From positions 2,852,001 through 2,916,000 of the forward strand of contig NZ_PDJI01000004.1 of NCBI RefSeq assembly GCF_002563695.1: 64,000 bases of DNA, written 5' to 3'. Made by a program: the position numbers and the translations under genes. Below the pieces are notes generated by a model that had not been told where the DNA came from, made no database searches, and was given only the letters and a program-made list of their open reading frames with translations. Positions 19,132-26,180 of this stretch are shown here, in pieces (within the stretch, counting starts at the first letter, position 1; each line of letters starts with the position of its first letter). The stretch comes from Georgenia soli (lineage in GTDB: Bacteria; Actinomycetota; Actinomycetes; Actinomycetales; Actinomycetaceae).

Positions 19132-20070
19132 ATGCTGCCGTCCATGGAGAACCGGGCCCTTGCCGAAGCCGACGAACGGCTGAGGCGGACGGCGGTGCTG
19201 GGCGTCTTCACGCTCCAGATGGCGTCGTCCGCGGGGTTGGCCCGCGGAGTGGTGCGTGGCCGGATTCGGGCCGGAGCTTGGGTGCACGTCGTCGGCGCGG
19301 CATTTACCGCCGCGGATCGTGCCCCTGGCGTCATCGATCCCGTCCGGCTCAGGGCAGTGGGCGCCGCGCTGACGTGGCCCGATGCCGTGCTGTGCCTGCG
19401 TACCGCTGCGATTCTGCACGGGATGCCGGTGCGCGACGACGGGCTGGCTCACGTTCTCGTGCCGGAGAAGCGACGGAAGAGCCGTGGCCTCGCGCCTCAC
19501 TATCTGACGGTCGACCGTCGTGAGGTCCGCCGGTTCCTCTCGTTCCGGATCACGAGTCCGCGGCGCACGGCGATCGACTGCTGCGCGCTGCTGCCGTACC
19601 AGGAGGCGGAGAGACTCATGGCGTGGGTGCGCACCAGGGACATACTCACGCTTCCTGAGCTGGTCGCCGCGACTGAGGAACGTCGTGGAAAGCCCGGTGT
19701 GGTGCAGCTGCAGCGCCTGCTCGCCGACACCCGCTCGGGAGCTCTGAGCGAGGCGGAACGCCGGTTGCACAAGATCTTGGGGGAAGCCGGCATCGGTGAC
19801 TGGGAGGCCGATCAACCCATCGTCGTGAACGGGCGGCTGCTCGCACGTGCCGACGTACTCTTCCGAGCCGCGCGGCTGATCGTCGAGGTAGACGGCCGGG
19901 CGGCGCACCAGGATTTCGACGCCGACCGGGAGAGGCTGAACGCCCTCACCCTGGCCGGTTACACCGTGCTGCGGTTCAGCTGGCGGCAGCTCGTGGACCG
20001 TCCCTGGTACGTGCGCGAGCAGATCGAGGCTGCGCTCAGGCGAGCCGGGGTGGGATCCGCACGAGGTTGA
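19132..20070 (+). CDS. DUF559-domain protein with AbiEi-like N-terminal part
   Basis: The 312 aa have two parts. Residues 1 to about 180 resemble the helix-turn-helix/antitoxin-like region of AbiEi-type proteins (VVRGRIRAGAWVHVVGAAF, then LTWPDAVLCLRTAAILHGMP). Residues from about 205 carry a Vsr/DUF559 PD-(D/E)xK nuclease-like core: RADVLF (Asp about 240), IVEVDG (Glu and Asp about 251-253), and YTVLRFSWRQLVDRP. Such proteins are common in actinobacteria as lone genes, and function is unproven. The ATG at 19132 is preceded by GAGGAA; a second ATG at 19144 is possible. No toxin partner lies next to it. Its stop codon falls inside palindromic repeat copy C. Confidence 0.75.
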   Translation: MLPSMENRALAEADERLRRTAVLGVFTLQMASSAGLARGVVRGRIRAGAWVHVVGAAFTAADRAPGVIDPVRLRAVGAALTWPDAVLCLRTAAILHGMPVRDDGLAHVLVPEKRRKSRGLAPHYLTVDRREVRRFLSFRITSPRRTAIDCCALLPYQEAERLMAWVRTRDILTLPELVAATEERRGKPGVVQLQRLLADTRSGALSEAERRLHKILGEAGIGDWEADQPIVVNGRLLARADVLFRAARLIVEVDGRAAHQDFDADRERLNALTLAGYTVLRFSWRQLVDRPWYVREQIEAALRRAGVGSARG

Positions 20071-20119
20071 GGTTTTGGTTCGAAACGGTCAACTTTCGAA
20101 CCAGAACGGCCATCTCTTC
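20060..20119. repeat. 60-nt palindromic repeat, copy C, overlapping a gene end
   Basis: The arms GTTTTGGTTCGAAA (20072-20085) and TTTCGAACCAGAAC (20094-20107) differ at one position around an 8-nt loop. Aligned with copies A and B, the element starts at CACGAGGTTGAG. It therefore supplies the last codons and TGA of the DUF559 gene, and could also act as its terminator. Confidence 0.8.
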
Positions 20120-20136
20120 GGTCCCACCGGTGACCC

Positions 20137-20205
20137 CACCACCGGAAGCCGCGTAGCCGCACCGCCGGAAGCCGCGTAGCCGCACCGCCGGAAGCTGGTG
20201 CCGCG
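20137..20205. repeat. 23-bp tandem repeat, three copies
   Basis: Three head-to-tail units (core ACCGGAAGCCGCGTAGCCG), the third diverging at its end. They fill the space between the DUF559 gene and yajQ, which converge. Confidence 0.8.
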
Positions 20206-20280
20206 CGGCCGGAAGCCGGTGTCCGCGCGGCACGTAGCCCCAGCCTGGGCTCGCCAGGGCGATCGCCAAGGCGCCCAGGA

Positions 20281-20311
20281 GGCTCAGCGGTAGTTGGGCT
20301 CAGCGGTAGTT
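20281..20311. repeat. Tandem duplication of the yajQ 3' end
   Basis: GGCTCAGCGGTAGTT occurs at 20281-20295 and again at 20297-20311, one base apart. The inner copy encodes the last codons and stop of yajQ. The outer copy lies just past the stop. Confidence 0.85.
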
Positions 20312-20797
20312 CACGAACTGCAGCGCCGCGTCGATGTCGTCGGCGCCCTTGAGCAGCGTGATGACCTGCTGCAGGTCGTCACGGCTCTTCGAGCTCACCC
20401 GGACCTCGTCACCGGTGATCTGCGCCTTGACGCCCTTCGGGCCCTCGTCGCGGATCAGCTTGGTGATCTTCTTCGCGTTCTCCTGGCTGAGCCCCTCCTT
20501 CAGGGAGCCGACGAGCCGGTACTCCTTGCCGGAGGCCCTCGGCTCGCCGTCGCCGAGGTCCAGGGCCTTGAGGGAGACGCCGCGCCGGATGAGCTTGGTC
20601 TGGAGCACGTCGAGCACCGCCTTGACCCGCTCCTCGGAGTTGGCGGTCATCGTCACGGCGTCGCCGGACAGGCTGACCGAGGCGCCGACGTTCTTGAAGT
20701 CGTAGCGCTGGGCGATCTCCTTGGCGGCCTGGTTGACGGCGTTGTCCACCTCCTGACGGTCCACCTTGCTGACGATGTCGAAGGACGAGTCGGCCAT
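20300..20797 (-). CDS. yajQ: YajQ family (DUF520) nucleotide-binding protein
   Basis: This small cytosolic protein has two ferredoxin-like RNP folds. Members bind nucleotides or RNA, and one is a cyclic-di-GMP effector in Xanthomonas; the role in actinobacteria is unknown. The 165 aa match the family end to end: [20 protein letters not shown] at the start, [22 protein letters not shown] in the middle, and the [13 protein letters not shown] end. AGGAG lies about 8 nt before the ATG at 20797. Confidence 0.95.
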   Translation of the reverse strand: MADSSFDIVSKVDRQEVDNAVNQAAKEIAQRYDFKNVGASVSLSGDAVTMTANSEERVKAVLDVLQTKLIRRGVSLKALDLGDGEPRASGKEYRLVGSLKEGLSQENAKKITKLIRDEGPKGVKAQITGDEVRVSSKSRDDLQQVITLLKGADDIDAALQFVNYR

Positions 20798-20943
20798 GTC
20801 CGGGCTCCTGCGGTGTGAGTGCGTGACGGTCTGGATGTCCGAGACTGCCAGAAGCGACGGGCTGTGACGTTCGTCGCCCGGCGCGGGTTATCGGGCACCC
20901 CGGGGTTCTTGCTATCGTTCCATCTGCACCTTCCGAGGTGCGA

Positions 20944-21025
20944 GGCGAGTTGCCCGAGCGGCCAAAGGGAGCTGACTGTAAATCAGCCGCGGAATGCTTC
21001 GCAGGTTCGAATCCTGCACTCGCCA
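20944..21025 (+). tRNA. tRNA-Tyr (anticodon GTA)
   Basis: The acceptor arms GGCGAGT and ACTCGCC pair over seven bases with discriminator A at 21025. The anticodon GTA is at 20978-20980 within CTGACTGTAAATCAG. A long variable arm, as expected for Tyr, and GGTTCGAATCC in the T loop are present. The 3' CCA is not encoded. A TATCGT hexamer at 20913-20918 may be the -10. Confidence 0.95.
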
Positions 21026-21031
21026 CGGACC

Positions 21032-21061
21032 GGCCCACCGACGGATGACCGTCGTTGGGCC
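21032..21061 (+). terminator. Hairpin after tRNA-Tyr
   Basis: GGCCCACCGACGG and CCGTCGTTGGGCC pair with one mismatch around the loop ATGA, beginning 6 nt after the tRNA. No T tract follows. Confidence 0.6.
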
Positions 21062-21164
21062 GCTGTCATGTCCGACGGGGACCCGCCGCAGCACCGCGGC
21101 GGCGGGTTTCCGGAGGGGCGTGGCGGGTGTGAGAGGACTCACCCCCGTAGGCCCCGCCCCGGAT

Positions 21165-21194
21165 TTCACACCGGGGCACTCGGGCAGGTAGGCT
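21165..21194 (+). promoter_or_regulatory. Promoter of tRNA-Thr
   Basis: TTCACA (21165-21170) and TAGGCT (21189-21194) are separated by 18 bp. The predicted start falls a few bases before the tRNA at 21205. Confidence 0.6.
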
Positions 21195-21204
21195 CGTCCG
21201 CGCT

Positions 21205-21277
21205 GCCCCGATAGCTCAGTCGGCAGAGCGTCTCCATGGTAAGGAGAAGGTCAAGGGTTCGATTCCCTTTCGGGGCT
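21205..21277 (+). tRNA. tRNA-Thr (anticodon GGT)
   Basis: The acceptor GCCCCGA pairs with TCGGGGC and the discriminator is T. The anticodon stem TCTCC/GGAGA encloses ATGGTAA, giving GGT. The T loop GGTTCGATTCC is standard. CCA is not encoded. A small hairpin (ACCGCCGT/ACGGCGGT) follows at about 21290-21315 before tRNA-Met. Confidence 0.95.
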
Positions 21278-21327
21278 CTGGTCTGGAGGACCGCCGTATG
21301 ATTGACGACGGCGGTGCGTCAGGACGC

Positions 21328-21401
21328 GGCGGGGTAGCTCAGTTGGTGAGAGCGCACGACTCATAATCGTGAGGTCGCGGGTTCGAGCCCCGCCCCCGCT
21401 A
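21328..21401 (+). tRNA. tRNA-Met, elongator type (anticodon CAT)
   Basis: GGCGGGG pairs with CCCCGCT (first pair G-U) and the discriminator is A. The anticodon stem CACGA/TCGTG holds CTCATAA. It lacks the C1-A mismatch and the three G-C anticodon-stem pairs of initiators, so it is the elongator. An Ile2 tRNA (lysidine-modified) is a less likely reading. CCA is not encoded. TATGAT at 21297-21302 may be its -10. Confidence 0.93.
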
Positions 21402-21468
21402 CAGAGACCAGTGAATGACGAAGCAGCCGTATGGCCGCTCGCAACCGAGCCGAACGTGAGGAAAAGCC

Positions 21469-21639
21469 GTGGCCAGCAAGTCTTCTGACGTCCGCCCCAA
21501 GATCACCCTCGCCTGCGAGGTGTGCAAGGAGCGCAACTACATCACCAAGAAGAACCGTCGGAACAACCCCGACCGGCTCGAGCTGGCGAAGTACTGCCCG
21601 CGCTGCAACGCGAAGACCGCGCACCGCGAGACCCGCTGA
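21469..21639 (+). CDS. rpmG: Ribosomal protein bL33
   Basis: This 56-aa protein of the large ribosomal subunit starts at GTG 21469. It carries two CxxC pairs (CEVC and CPRC) that bind zinc, so it is the zinc-containing form of L33. The body [19 protein letters not shown] is diagnostic. A purine-rich GTGAGGAAAAG precedes the start. The order tRNA-Thr, tRNA-Met, rpmG, hadA matches that known in Mycobacterium. Confidence 0.96.
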   Translation: MASKSSDVRPKITLACEVCKERNYITKKNRRNNPDRLELAKYCPRCNAKTAHRETR

Positions 21640-21659
21640 CCGACGCGGTCGCGCCCCTC

Positions 21660-21665
21660 TAGTCT
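21660..21665 (+). promoter_or_regulatory. -10 hexamer for a leaderless hadA transcript
   Basis: TAGTCT lies 6 nt before the ATG at 21672, and there is no Shine-Dalgarno sequence in the gap. This spacing places the transcription start at the ATG. Confidence 0.5.
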
Positions 21666-21671
21666 GGGGCG

Positions 21672-22145
21672 ATGACCGAGTCCAGCACCCGCCCCACCGG
21701 CGTCGACAAGACGCTCGTGGGGCGTTCCTATGCCCCCACGGAGACGTACGACGTCTCCCGCGTCAAGATCGCGGAGATGGCCGCGGCCACCGGCGCCACG
21801 CACCCGGCCCACACCGACCCCGACGCCGCCTGGGCCCTCGGGTACTCCGACGTCGTGGCCCCGCCCACCTTCGCCGTCGTCCTGGCGCAGCGGGCCGAGC
21901 AGGCCTACGTCGCGGCCCCGGAGTCGGGCATCGACTTCTCGCGGGTGGTGCACGCCGAGGAGCGCTTCGTCCATCACCGGCCCATCGTGGCGGGGGACCG
22001 GCTGCGCACCACGGTGCACGTGGACAAGATCCTGGAGCGCGGCGGCATCACGCTGGTGACCACGCGCGCCGAGATCGCCGACGAGGCCGACGCGCCGGTC
22101 GCGACCGTGACGTCCGTCCTGGCCGTGAGGGGGGCCGAGAAGTGA
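21672..22145 (+). CDS. hadA: MaoC-like (3R)-hydroxyacyl-ACP dehydratase, HadA-type subunit
   Basis: This hotdog-fold protein of 157 aa belongs to the FAS1-type N-terminal dehydratase/HadA (UPF0336) family. It begins KTLVGRSYAPTETYDVSRVKI and includes ATGATHPAHTDPDAA, DVVAPPTFAVVL and FVHHRPIVAGDRL, all family hallmarks. In mycobacteria HadA pairs with the catalytic HadB to dehydrate 3-hydroxyacyl-ACP in fatty-acid elongation. An organism without mycolic acids would use the pair in another acyl pathway. It overlaps hadB by GTGA. Confidence 0.88.
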   Translation: MTESSTRPTGVDKTLVGRSYAPTETYDVSRVKIAEMAAATGATHPAHTDPDAAWALGYSDVVAPPTFAVVLAQRAEQAYVAAPESGIDFSRVVHAEERFVHHRPIVAGDRLRTTVHVDKILERGGITLVTTRAEIADEADAPVATVTSVLAVRGAEK

Positions 22146-22597
22146 ACGAGCAGAACGAGACCCTGGCCCGCGGCGCCCGGCCGCTGCTGACCGAGCTGGA
22201 GGCCGGCGCGGAGCTCTTCCGCCGCACCTACGCCGTCGACCGCGACCGCCTGGTGCGCTACGCCGGCGCGAGCGGGGACTTCAACCCGATCCACTACAAC
22301 GACCGCTTCGCCCACGAGGTCGGCCTGCCCGGGGTCATCGCCCACGGCATGCTCACCATGGGGCTGGCCGGCTCCGCCGTCGCCGACTGGGCCGGCGACC
22401 CCGGAGCCGTGGTCGAGTACGGCGTCCGCTTCACCCGTCCCGTCGAGGTGCCGGACCCCGGGACGGCCGAGGTCGAGGTGGCCGGCAAGGTGGGCGCCGT
22501 CGACCTGGGGGAGGGGTCCGTGCGGGTCGACCTCACCGTGACGTCCGGAGGCGTGACCGTCCTCGCCAAGGCGCAGGCGGTCGTCCGGCTGGGCTGA
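22142..22597 (+). CDS. hadB: MaoC-like (3R)-hydroxyacyl-ACP dehydratase, HadB-type subunit
   Basis: This is the catalytic hotdog subunit, 151 aa. The hydratase-2 motif reads YAGASGDFNPIHYNDRFA, with the Asp and His expected to activate water, followed by GLPGVIAHGMLTMGLAG. The GTG start at 22142 overlaps the hadA stop, so the two are probably made in equal amounts as a heterodimer. No hadC follows; the next gene is murB. Confidence 0.9.
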   Translation: MNEQNETLARGARPLLTELEAGAELFRRTYAVDRDRLVRYAGASGDFNPIHYNDRFAHEVGLPGVIAHGMLTMGLAGSAVADWAGDPGAVVEYGVRFTRPVEVPDPGTAEVEVAGKVGAVDLGEGSVRVDLTVTSGGVTVLAKAQAVVRLG

Positions 22598-22646
22598 GCG
22601 GCCTGCCTCACGCCGGCCGGGTCCTGCCCGGCCCGGCGGGGCGACG

Positions 22647-22652
22647 TAGCCT
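22647..22652 (+). promoter_or_regulatory. -10 hexamer for a leaderless murB transcript
   Basis: TAGCCT is 6 nt before the GTG at 22659, the same arrangement as at hadA. There is no ribosome site between them. Confidence 0.5.
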
Positions 22653-22658
22653 GGGACG

Positions 22659-23831
22659 GTGACCCAGAACTCCGGACACCTCGCCCCCGCGCCCGCCACG
22701 GTCGGTGATGCACCCGCCAGGCTGGCCGACCTCACCACGCTGCGCGTGGGCGGGCCGGTGCGCGAGCTGGTCGACGCCGCGACGGAGGCCGAGCTCGTCG
22801 ACGCGGTGCGTGCCGCGGACGACGCCGGAGCTCCCGTCCTCGTCCTCGGCGGCGGGTCGAACCTCCTCGTCTCGGACGAGGGCTTCGACGGCGTCGTCGT
22901 CCGGGACGCCCGGCGCGGGATCGACGGCGTCGCCGACTCCTCGTGCGCCGGGGCGAACCTCGTCGTCCCCGCGGGCCAGCCCTGGGACGAGGTCGTGGCC
23001 ACGGCCGTCGCCGAGGGCTGGATGGGCGTCGAAGCCCTCTCCGGCATCCCCGGCTCCACGGGGGCGACGCCGGTGCAGAACGTCGGCGCGTACGGCCAGG
23101 AGGTCGCCGAGACGCTCTCCTCGGTGCGCGTCTACGACCGCCTCGAGCACCGCACCCGCATGCTGGCGGTGGGCGAGCTGGGCCTCGGCTACCGCACGAG
23201 CATCCTCAAGCGGTCCCTGACCGACCCCGACGCCGGGGGTGGTCGGGTCTGGGGTCCGACGGGGCGCTACGTCGTCCTCGAGGTCTCCTTCCAGCTGCGC
23301 CTGGCCTCCCTCTCCGCCCCGGTCCGGTACGCCGAGCTGGCGCGCCGGCTCGACGTCGCCGTCGGGGACAGGGTGCCCGCCGCCCGGGTCCGGGAGGCCG
23401 TGCTGGAGCTGCGCCGCGGCAAGGGCATGGTGCTCGACGACGCCGACCCCGACACCTGGTCCGCCGGCTCGTTCTTCACCAACCCGGTGCTCACCACCGA
23501 GGAGGCCGACGCCCGCCTGCCGGAGGACGCCCCCCGCTTCCCGGTCTCCGACCACACCCGGATCGCCCAGATCGGCGCGGCCGCACCCGTGGTCGAGGGC
23601 CTGGTCAAGACGTCGGCGGCGTGGCTCATCACCCGCGCCGGGTTCGACAAGGGCTTCGGCGCCCCCGGCCCGGCCACGTTGTCGACCAAGCACACCCTCG
23701 CCGTCACGAACCGGGGCTCGGCCACGGCCGCCGACGTCCTCGCCCTCGCGCGCACCGTCCGCGACGGTGTGCAGGAGGCCTTCGGCGTCACGCTCGTGCC
23801 CGAGCCGGTGCTGGTGGGCGTCACCCTCTGA
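22659..23831 (+). CDS. murB: UDP-N-acetylenolpyruvoylglucosamine reductase
   Basis: This cytosolic FAD enzyme reduces the enolpyruvyl group to lactyl, giving UDP-MurNAc for peptidoglycan. The N-terminal FAD domain has LTTLRVGGP, VLGGGSNLLVSDEGFDG and IPGSTGATPVQNVGAYGQE. The catalytic serine is in SAGSFFTNP (near residue 270), and the conserved glutamate sits in VPEPVLVG at the end. The length of 390 aa matches actinobacterial MurB, which is longer than that of E. coli. The GTG start is supported by the hexamer 6 nt upstream and by the short space after hadB. Confidence 0.96.
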   Translation: MTQNSGHLAPAPATVGDAPARLADLTTLRVGGPVRELVDAATEAELVDAVRAADDAGAPVLVLGGGSNLLVSDEGFDGVVVRDARRGIDGVADSSCAGANLVVPAGQPWDEVVATAVAEGWMGVEALSGIPGSTGATPVQNVGAYGQEVAETLSSVRVYDRLEHRTRMLAVGELGLGYRTSILKRSLTDPDAGGGRVWGPTGRYVVLEVSFQLRLASLSAPVRYAELARRLDVAVGDRVPAARVREAVLELRRGKGMVLDDADPDTWSAGSFFTNPVLTTEEADARLPEDAPRFPVSDHTRIAQIGAAAPVVEGLVKTSAAWLITRAGFDKGFGAPGPATLSTKHTLAVTNRGSATAADVLALARTVRDGVQEAFGVTLVPEPVLVGVTL

Positions 23832-23839
23832 CGGGGCCC

Positions 23840-23927
23840 TCCGGGCGCCGGGTCAGCGGGCGCCGGCTCAGCGGTGCCGGGCCGGCGGACGCCGGCTCAG
23901 CCGGACGGCGGGTCAGCGGGCGCCAGG
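23840..23927. repeat. Degenerate 15-bp repeats after murB
   Basis: Variants of GGGCGCCGGGTCAGC recur five or six times between the convergent murB and GntR genes. No gene or clear terminator stem is present. Confidence 0.6.
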
Positions 23928-24302
23928 TCAGCGCCCGGTCATGAGCGCGCCGCGGACGAGGTCGAGGATGTCCGGGTCCGCCAGCCCAGCGGCGCGGGCA
24001 TGGCCGACGAAGACGTGCGCGGCCGCCCGGACGTCCGCCACCGCGACCGACGGCTCCGCCGCCGGTGCCACGACCGTGCCGGTGCGCCGCCGCGACACCA
24101 CCACCCCCGCGGCCTCGAGCTCCCGGTAGGCCCGCTGGACCGTGCCGACGGCGACGCCCAGGTCGGCGGCGAGGTCCCGCACCGTGGGGAGGCGGTCCCC
24201 GGCGACGAGCGTGCCCGCCGCCACGAGGGCGGACACCTGGGCACGGATCTGCTCGTACGGCGGGACCCCCGCCGAGAGATCGACCGAGATCCGGCCGCTC
24301 AC
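23928..24302 (-). CDS. GntR-family regulator, short YtrA-like type
   Basis: This DNA-binding repressor of 124 aa has an N-terminal winged helix-turn-helix: PPYEQIRAQVSALVAAG, LPTVRDLAADLGVAVGTVQ and RRTGTVV (residues about 10-75). A short helical C-terminus (about 50 residues) is too small for the FCD or UTRA ligand domains, as in the YtrA group. The GTG at 24302 overlaps the stop of the upstream membrane-protein gene. The pair probably forms one operon that the regulator controls through the palindrome at 25238. Confidence 0.88.
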   Translation of the reverse strand: MSGRISVDLSAGVPPYEQIRAQVSALVAAGTLVAGDRLPTVRDLAADLGVAVGTVQRAYRELEAAGVVVSRRRTGTVVAPAAEPSVAVADVRAAAHVFVGHARAAGLADPDILDLVRGALMTGR

Positions 24303-25216
24303 GGCCGCACCGGGCCGACGGCGACGGTCTCGCGCCCGGGCCGTGGGTCTCCCGGGGTGAACGCCTGCGCGGCAGCCACGAGCGACCCGACCCCGACCGG
24401 CGCAGCCACCGCCACGGCCAGCCAGGCGGCCAGCGACCAGCCGGCGTTGCCGAGCGCGGCCGCGGCGACGAGGATCGCGGCGGCCGCCTCGCCGCCCACG
24501 AAGAGCTGCACCCCGCCGAGGACCCGGCGGGCGCTCGTGCGGCGGAGCCGGAGGTCGTCCTCCCGCAGCGTCCCCGTCACCGCCGGCCGGCGGGCGACGA
24601 GGTGCAGGACCCACGCCGTCCCGCCGAGGACGAGGACGAGAGCGAGCAGCAGCGGCACCGCGTACGGCGTACCCGGGTAGGGCCCCGAGGCGCCGCCTCC
24701 GATACCGGCCGCCGCGTCCTCCGGCGTGATCAGCACCGGTACCGCGCGGCCGGACTCGTCCGCGGTCGAGATGAAGAGGGCCAGGGCGACGGCGAGCACC
24801 GCCGACGTCGCGAGCAGCAGGCCGAGGCGTGCACCCGTGAGGTCGCGCACCGTCCGCCGCCGCAGCGCCGCGCTGCGCACCGTCCCCGCGGGCCGCGGCC
24901 AGGTGCTCTCGCCGACGGCGTGCACCGCCAGATGGACGAGTGCGCCGCACGCCGGACCGAGCGCGGCGACCAGCCCGGGCGCGCCCGGGACGAGCCGCGC
25001 GCCGTTCCCGGCGCCGAGAACGGCCACGACGGCGACCGCGATCCCGCCCGCCAGGCCGAGCGCAGCCGTGGCGTTCTCGTGCCTGCGGGCGGCGGCGAGG
25101 GTGGCGCTCGGGGTGTTCTCCGGCCGGCTCCCGTGCCCCAGGCGGGCGACCCAGGTGGCGAGCACCGCCCCGAGCGCGACCGGCACGAGCACGAGGAGCA
25201 GCAGCGAGACGGCCAT
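24299..25216 (-). CDS. Unknown multi-span membrane protein beside a GntR regulator
   Basis: This protein has 305 aa and about seven hydrophobic segments, from LLLLVLVPVALGAVLATWVA at the N-terminus to LAAWLAVAVAAPVGVGSLVAAA near the end. I see no catalytic or transport motif. Small GntR regulators are often encoded with a DUF1648-like or ABC-permease-like membrane protein, and this fits that pattern only by context. The ATG at 25216 has a weak GGTGG site. The last codon overlaps the regulator's GTG. Confidence 0.8.
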   Translation of the reverse strand: MAVSLLLLVLVPVALGAVLATWVARLGHGSRPENTPSATLAAARRHENATAALGLAGGIAVAVVAVLGAGNGARLVPGAPGLVAALGPACGALVHLAVHAVGESTWPRPAGTVRSAALRRRTVRDLTGARLGLLLATSAVLAVALALFISTADESGRAVPVLITPEDAAAGIGGGASGPYPGTPYAVPLLLALVLVLGGTAWVLHLVARRPAVTGTLREDDLRLRRTSARRVLGGVQLFVGGEAAAAILVAAAALGNAGWSLAAWLAVAVAAPVGVGSLVAAAQAFTPGDPRPGRETVAVGPVRP

Positions 25217-25237
25217 GGGGCTTCCACCTTCAATGAA

Positions 25238-25249
25238 TCAATGCATTGA
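25238..25249. promoter_or_regulatory. Candidate GntR operator
   Basis: TCAATGCATTGA is a perfect 12-bp palindrome 22 nt upstream of the membrane-protein ATG on the minus strand, in an AT-rich island within GC-rich DNA. A partial extra half (CATTGA) adjoins it. The position suits autoregulation by the GntR protein. That it is the operator is inference. Confidence 0.5.
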
Positions 25250-25261
25250 CACAATGGAGCG

Positions 25262-25400
25262 AGTGTGGCGCGCCCGGCGCCGGCCGTCAAGGGGTGTGGC
25301 GCGCACGGCGCCGGCCGTCAAGGGGTGTGGCGCGTCCGGCGCCAGGCGTCGAAGGGTGTGGGCGTGTGGGCCTCGACGCCGAGGGGTGTGGCGGGCAGGA
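25262..25400. repeat. 31-bp tandem repeat
   Basis: Units beginning GTGTGGCGCGC recur at 25263, 25294 and 25325 with period 31, then decay over one or two further units. It occupies the space between the hydrolase gene end and the GntR operon promoter. Confidence 0.85.
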
Positions 25401-25409
25401 CCCTCAGCG

Positions 25410-26180
25410 TCAGGGTTCGGCCGGTGACTCCCACTCTGCGCCGAGCTCCCGGACGGCCGACCGCACCGCCGCGAGGAGGTCCGCGTCACCGAGGACCCGG
25501 AAGTGCCCGGCGCCCGCCAGCCGTACGTTCCGCCGGGCGCCCGCCAGCTCGCCCGTGCCGGGGATGTGCGGGTCCCACGACGGCGCGACCGCCACGATTC
25601 GCGCGTTGACCGCCCGCTCCCGGGCGAGGGCGAGGACCTGACGGTCGCGGGGCGAGAAGTGCCGCACGGCCGAGCCGGGCGGGAACAGCCGTGCGTAGGG
25701 GGAGCCGGCCCAGGGGGTGGCGACGGCGACCATGCCGGCCACCCGTGCGCCGTCGTCGGCGAGCATGAGGGTCTTCCCGATGAGCCCGCCCTTGGAGTGG
25801 GCGACCAGCACCACGCCGGTGAGGTCGTGCTCGTCGAGGTACTCGGCGGCACGCGCAGCCGCGTCGGTGACGGGCCTGCGGTTGATGCCCAGCGTGCTCA
25901 GGACGTGGACGGGGTGCCCGGCGGTGGCGAGGTGGGCGGCCAGGGGCTCGAGGAAGCGCCACGTCTCGTAGACACCAGGCAGGAGGAGCGCCGGGACGTG
26001 GGCGGCGGCCCGGTCGGGGCGGTCCGTGCCCCCGGGGGACGAGTCTCGCGCGGAGGAGGGCGGGGACAGGTACCGGGCGGGGTCCGTGCGCCGGCCCAGC
26101 AGCGCCCGCGCCTCGTGCCGCAGCGCGTAGGCGTAGTCGGCGGCGCGCACCCGGGGGCGCAGCCAGGCGAGCGGCCTCAC
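25410..26180 (-). CDS. Alpha/beta hydrolase, lipase-like
   Basis: This hydrolase of 256 aa has the nucleophile elbow AHSKGG (Ser129), an early LLLPGVYETW that would form the oxyanion region, and a late His in GAGHFRVLGD. The acid is probably the Asp in APSWDPHIPG. The AHSKGG elbow is seen in secreted and cytosolic actinobacterial esterases/lipases. There is no signal peptide here, and the substrate is unknown. The GTG at 26180 overlaps the stop of the upstream hydrolase, and longer readings enter that gene. It is the last gene of the add operon. Confidence 0.85.
   Translation of the reverse strand: MRPLAWLRPRVRAADYAYALRHEARALLGRRTDPARYLSPPSSARDSSPGGTDRPDRAAAHVPALLLPGVYETWRFLEPLAAHLATAGHPVHVLSTLGINRRPVTDAAARAAEYLDEHDLTGVVLVAHSKGGLIGKTLMLADDGARVAGMVAVATPWAGSPYARLFPPGSAVRHFSPRDRQVLALARERAVNARIVAVAPSWDPHIPGTGELAGARRNVRLAGAGHFRVLGDADLLAAVRSAVRELGAEWESPAEP

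Noticed and set aside
25262-25400. Possible CRISPR array with 31-bp repeats
   Set aside because: The 31-bp units are directly contiguous with no unique spacers.
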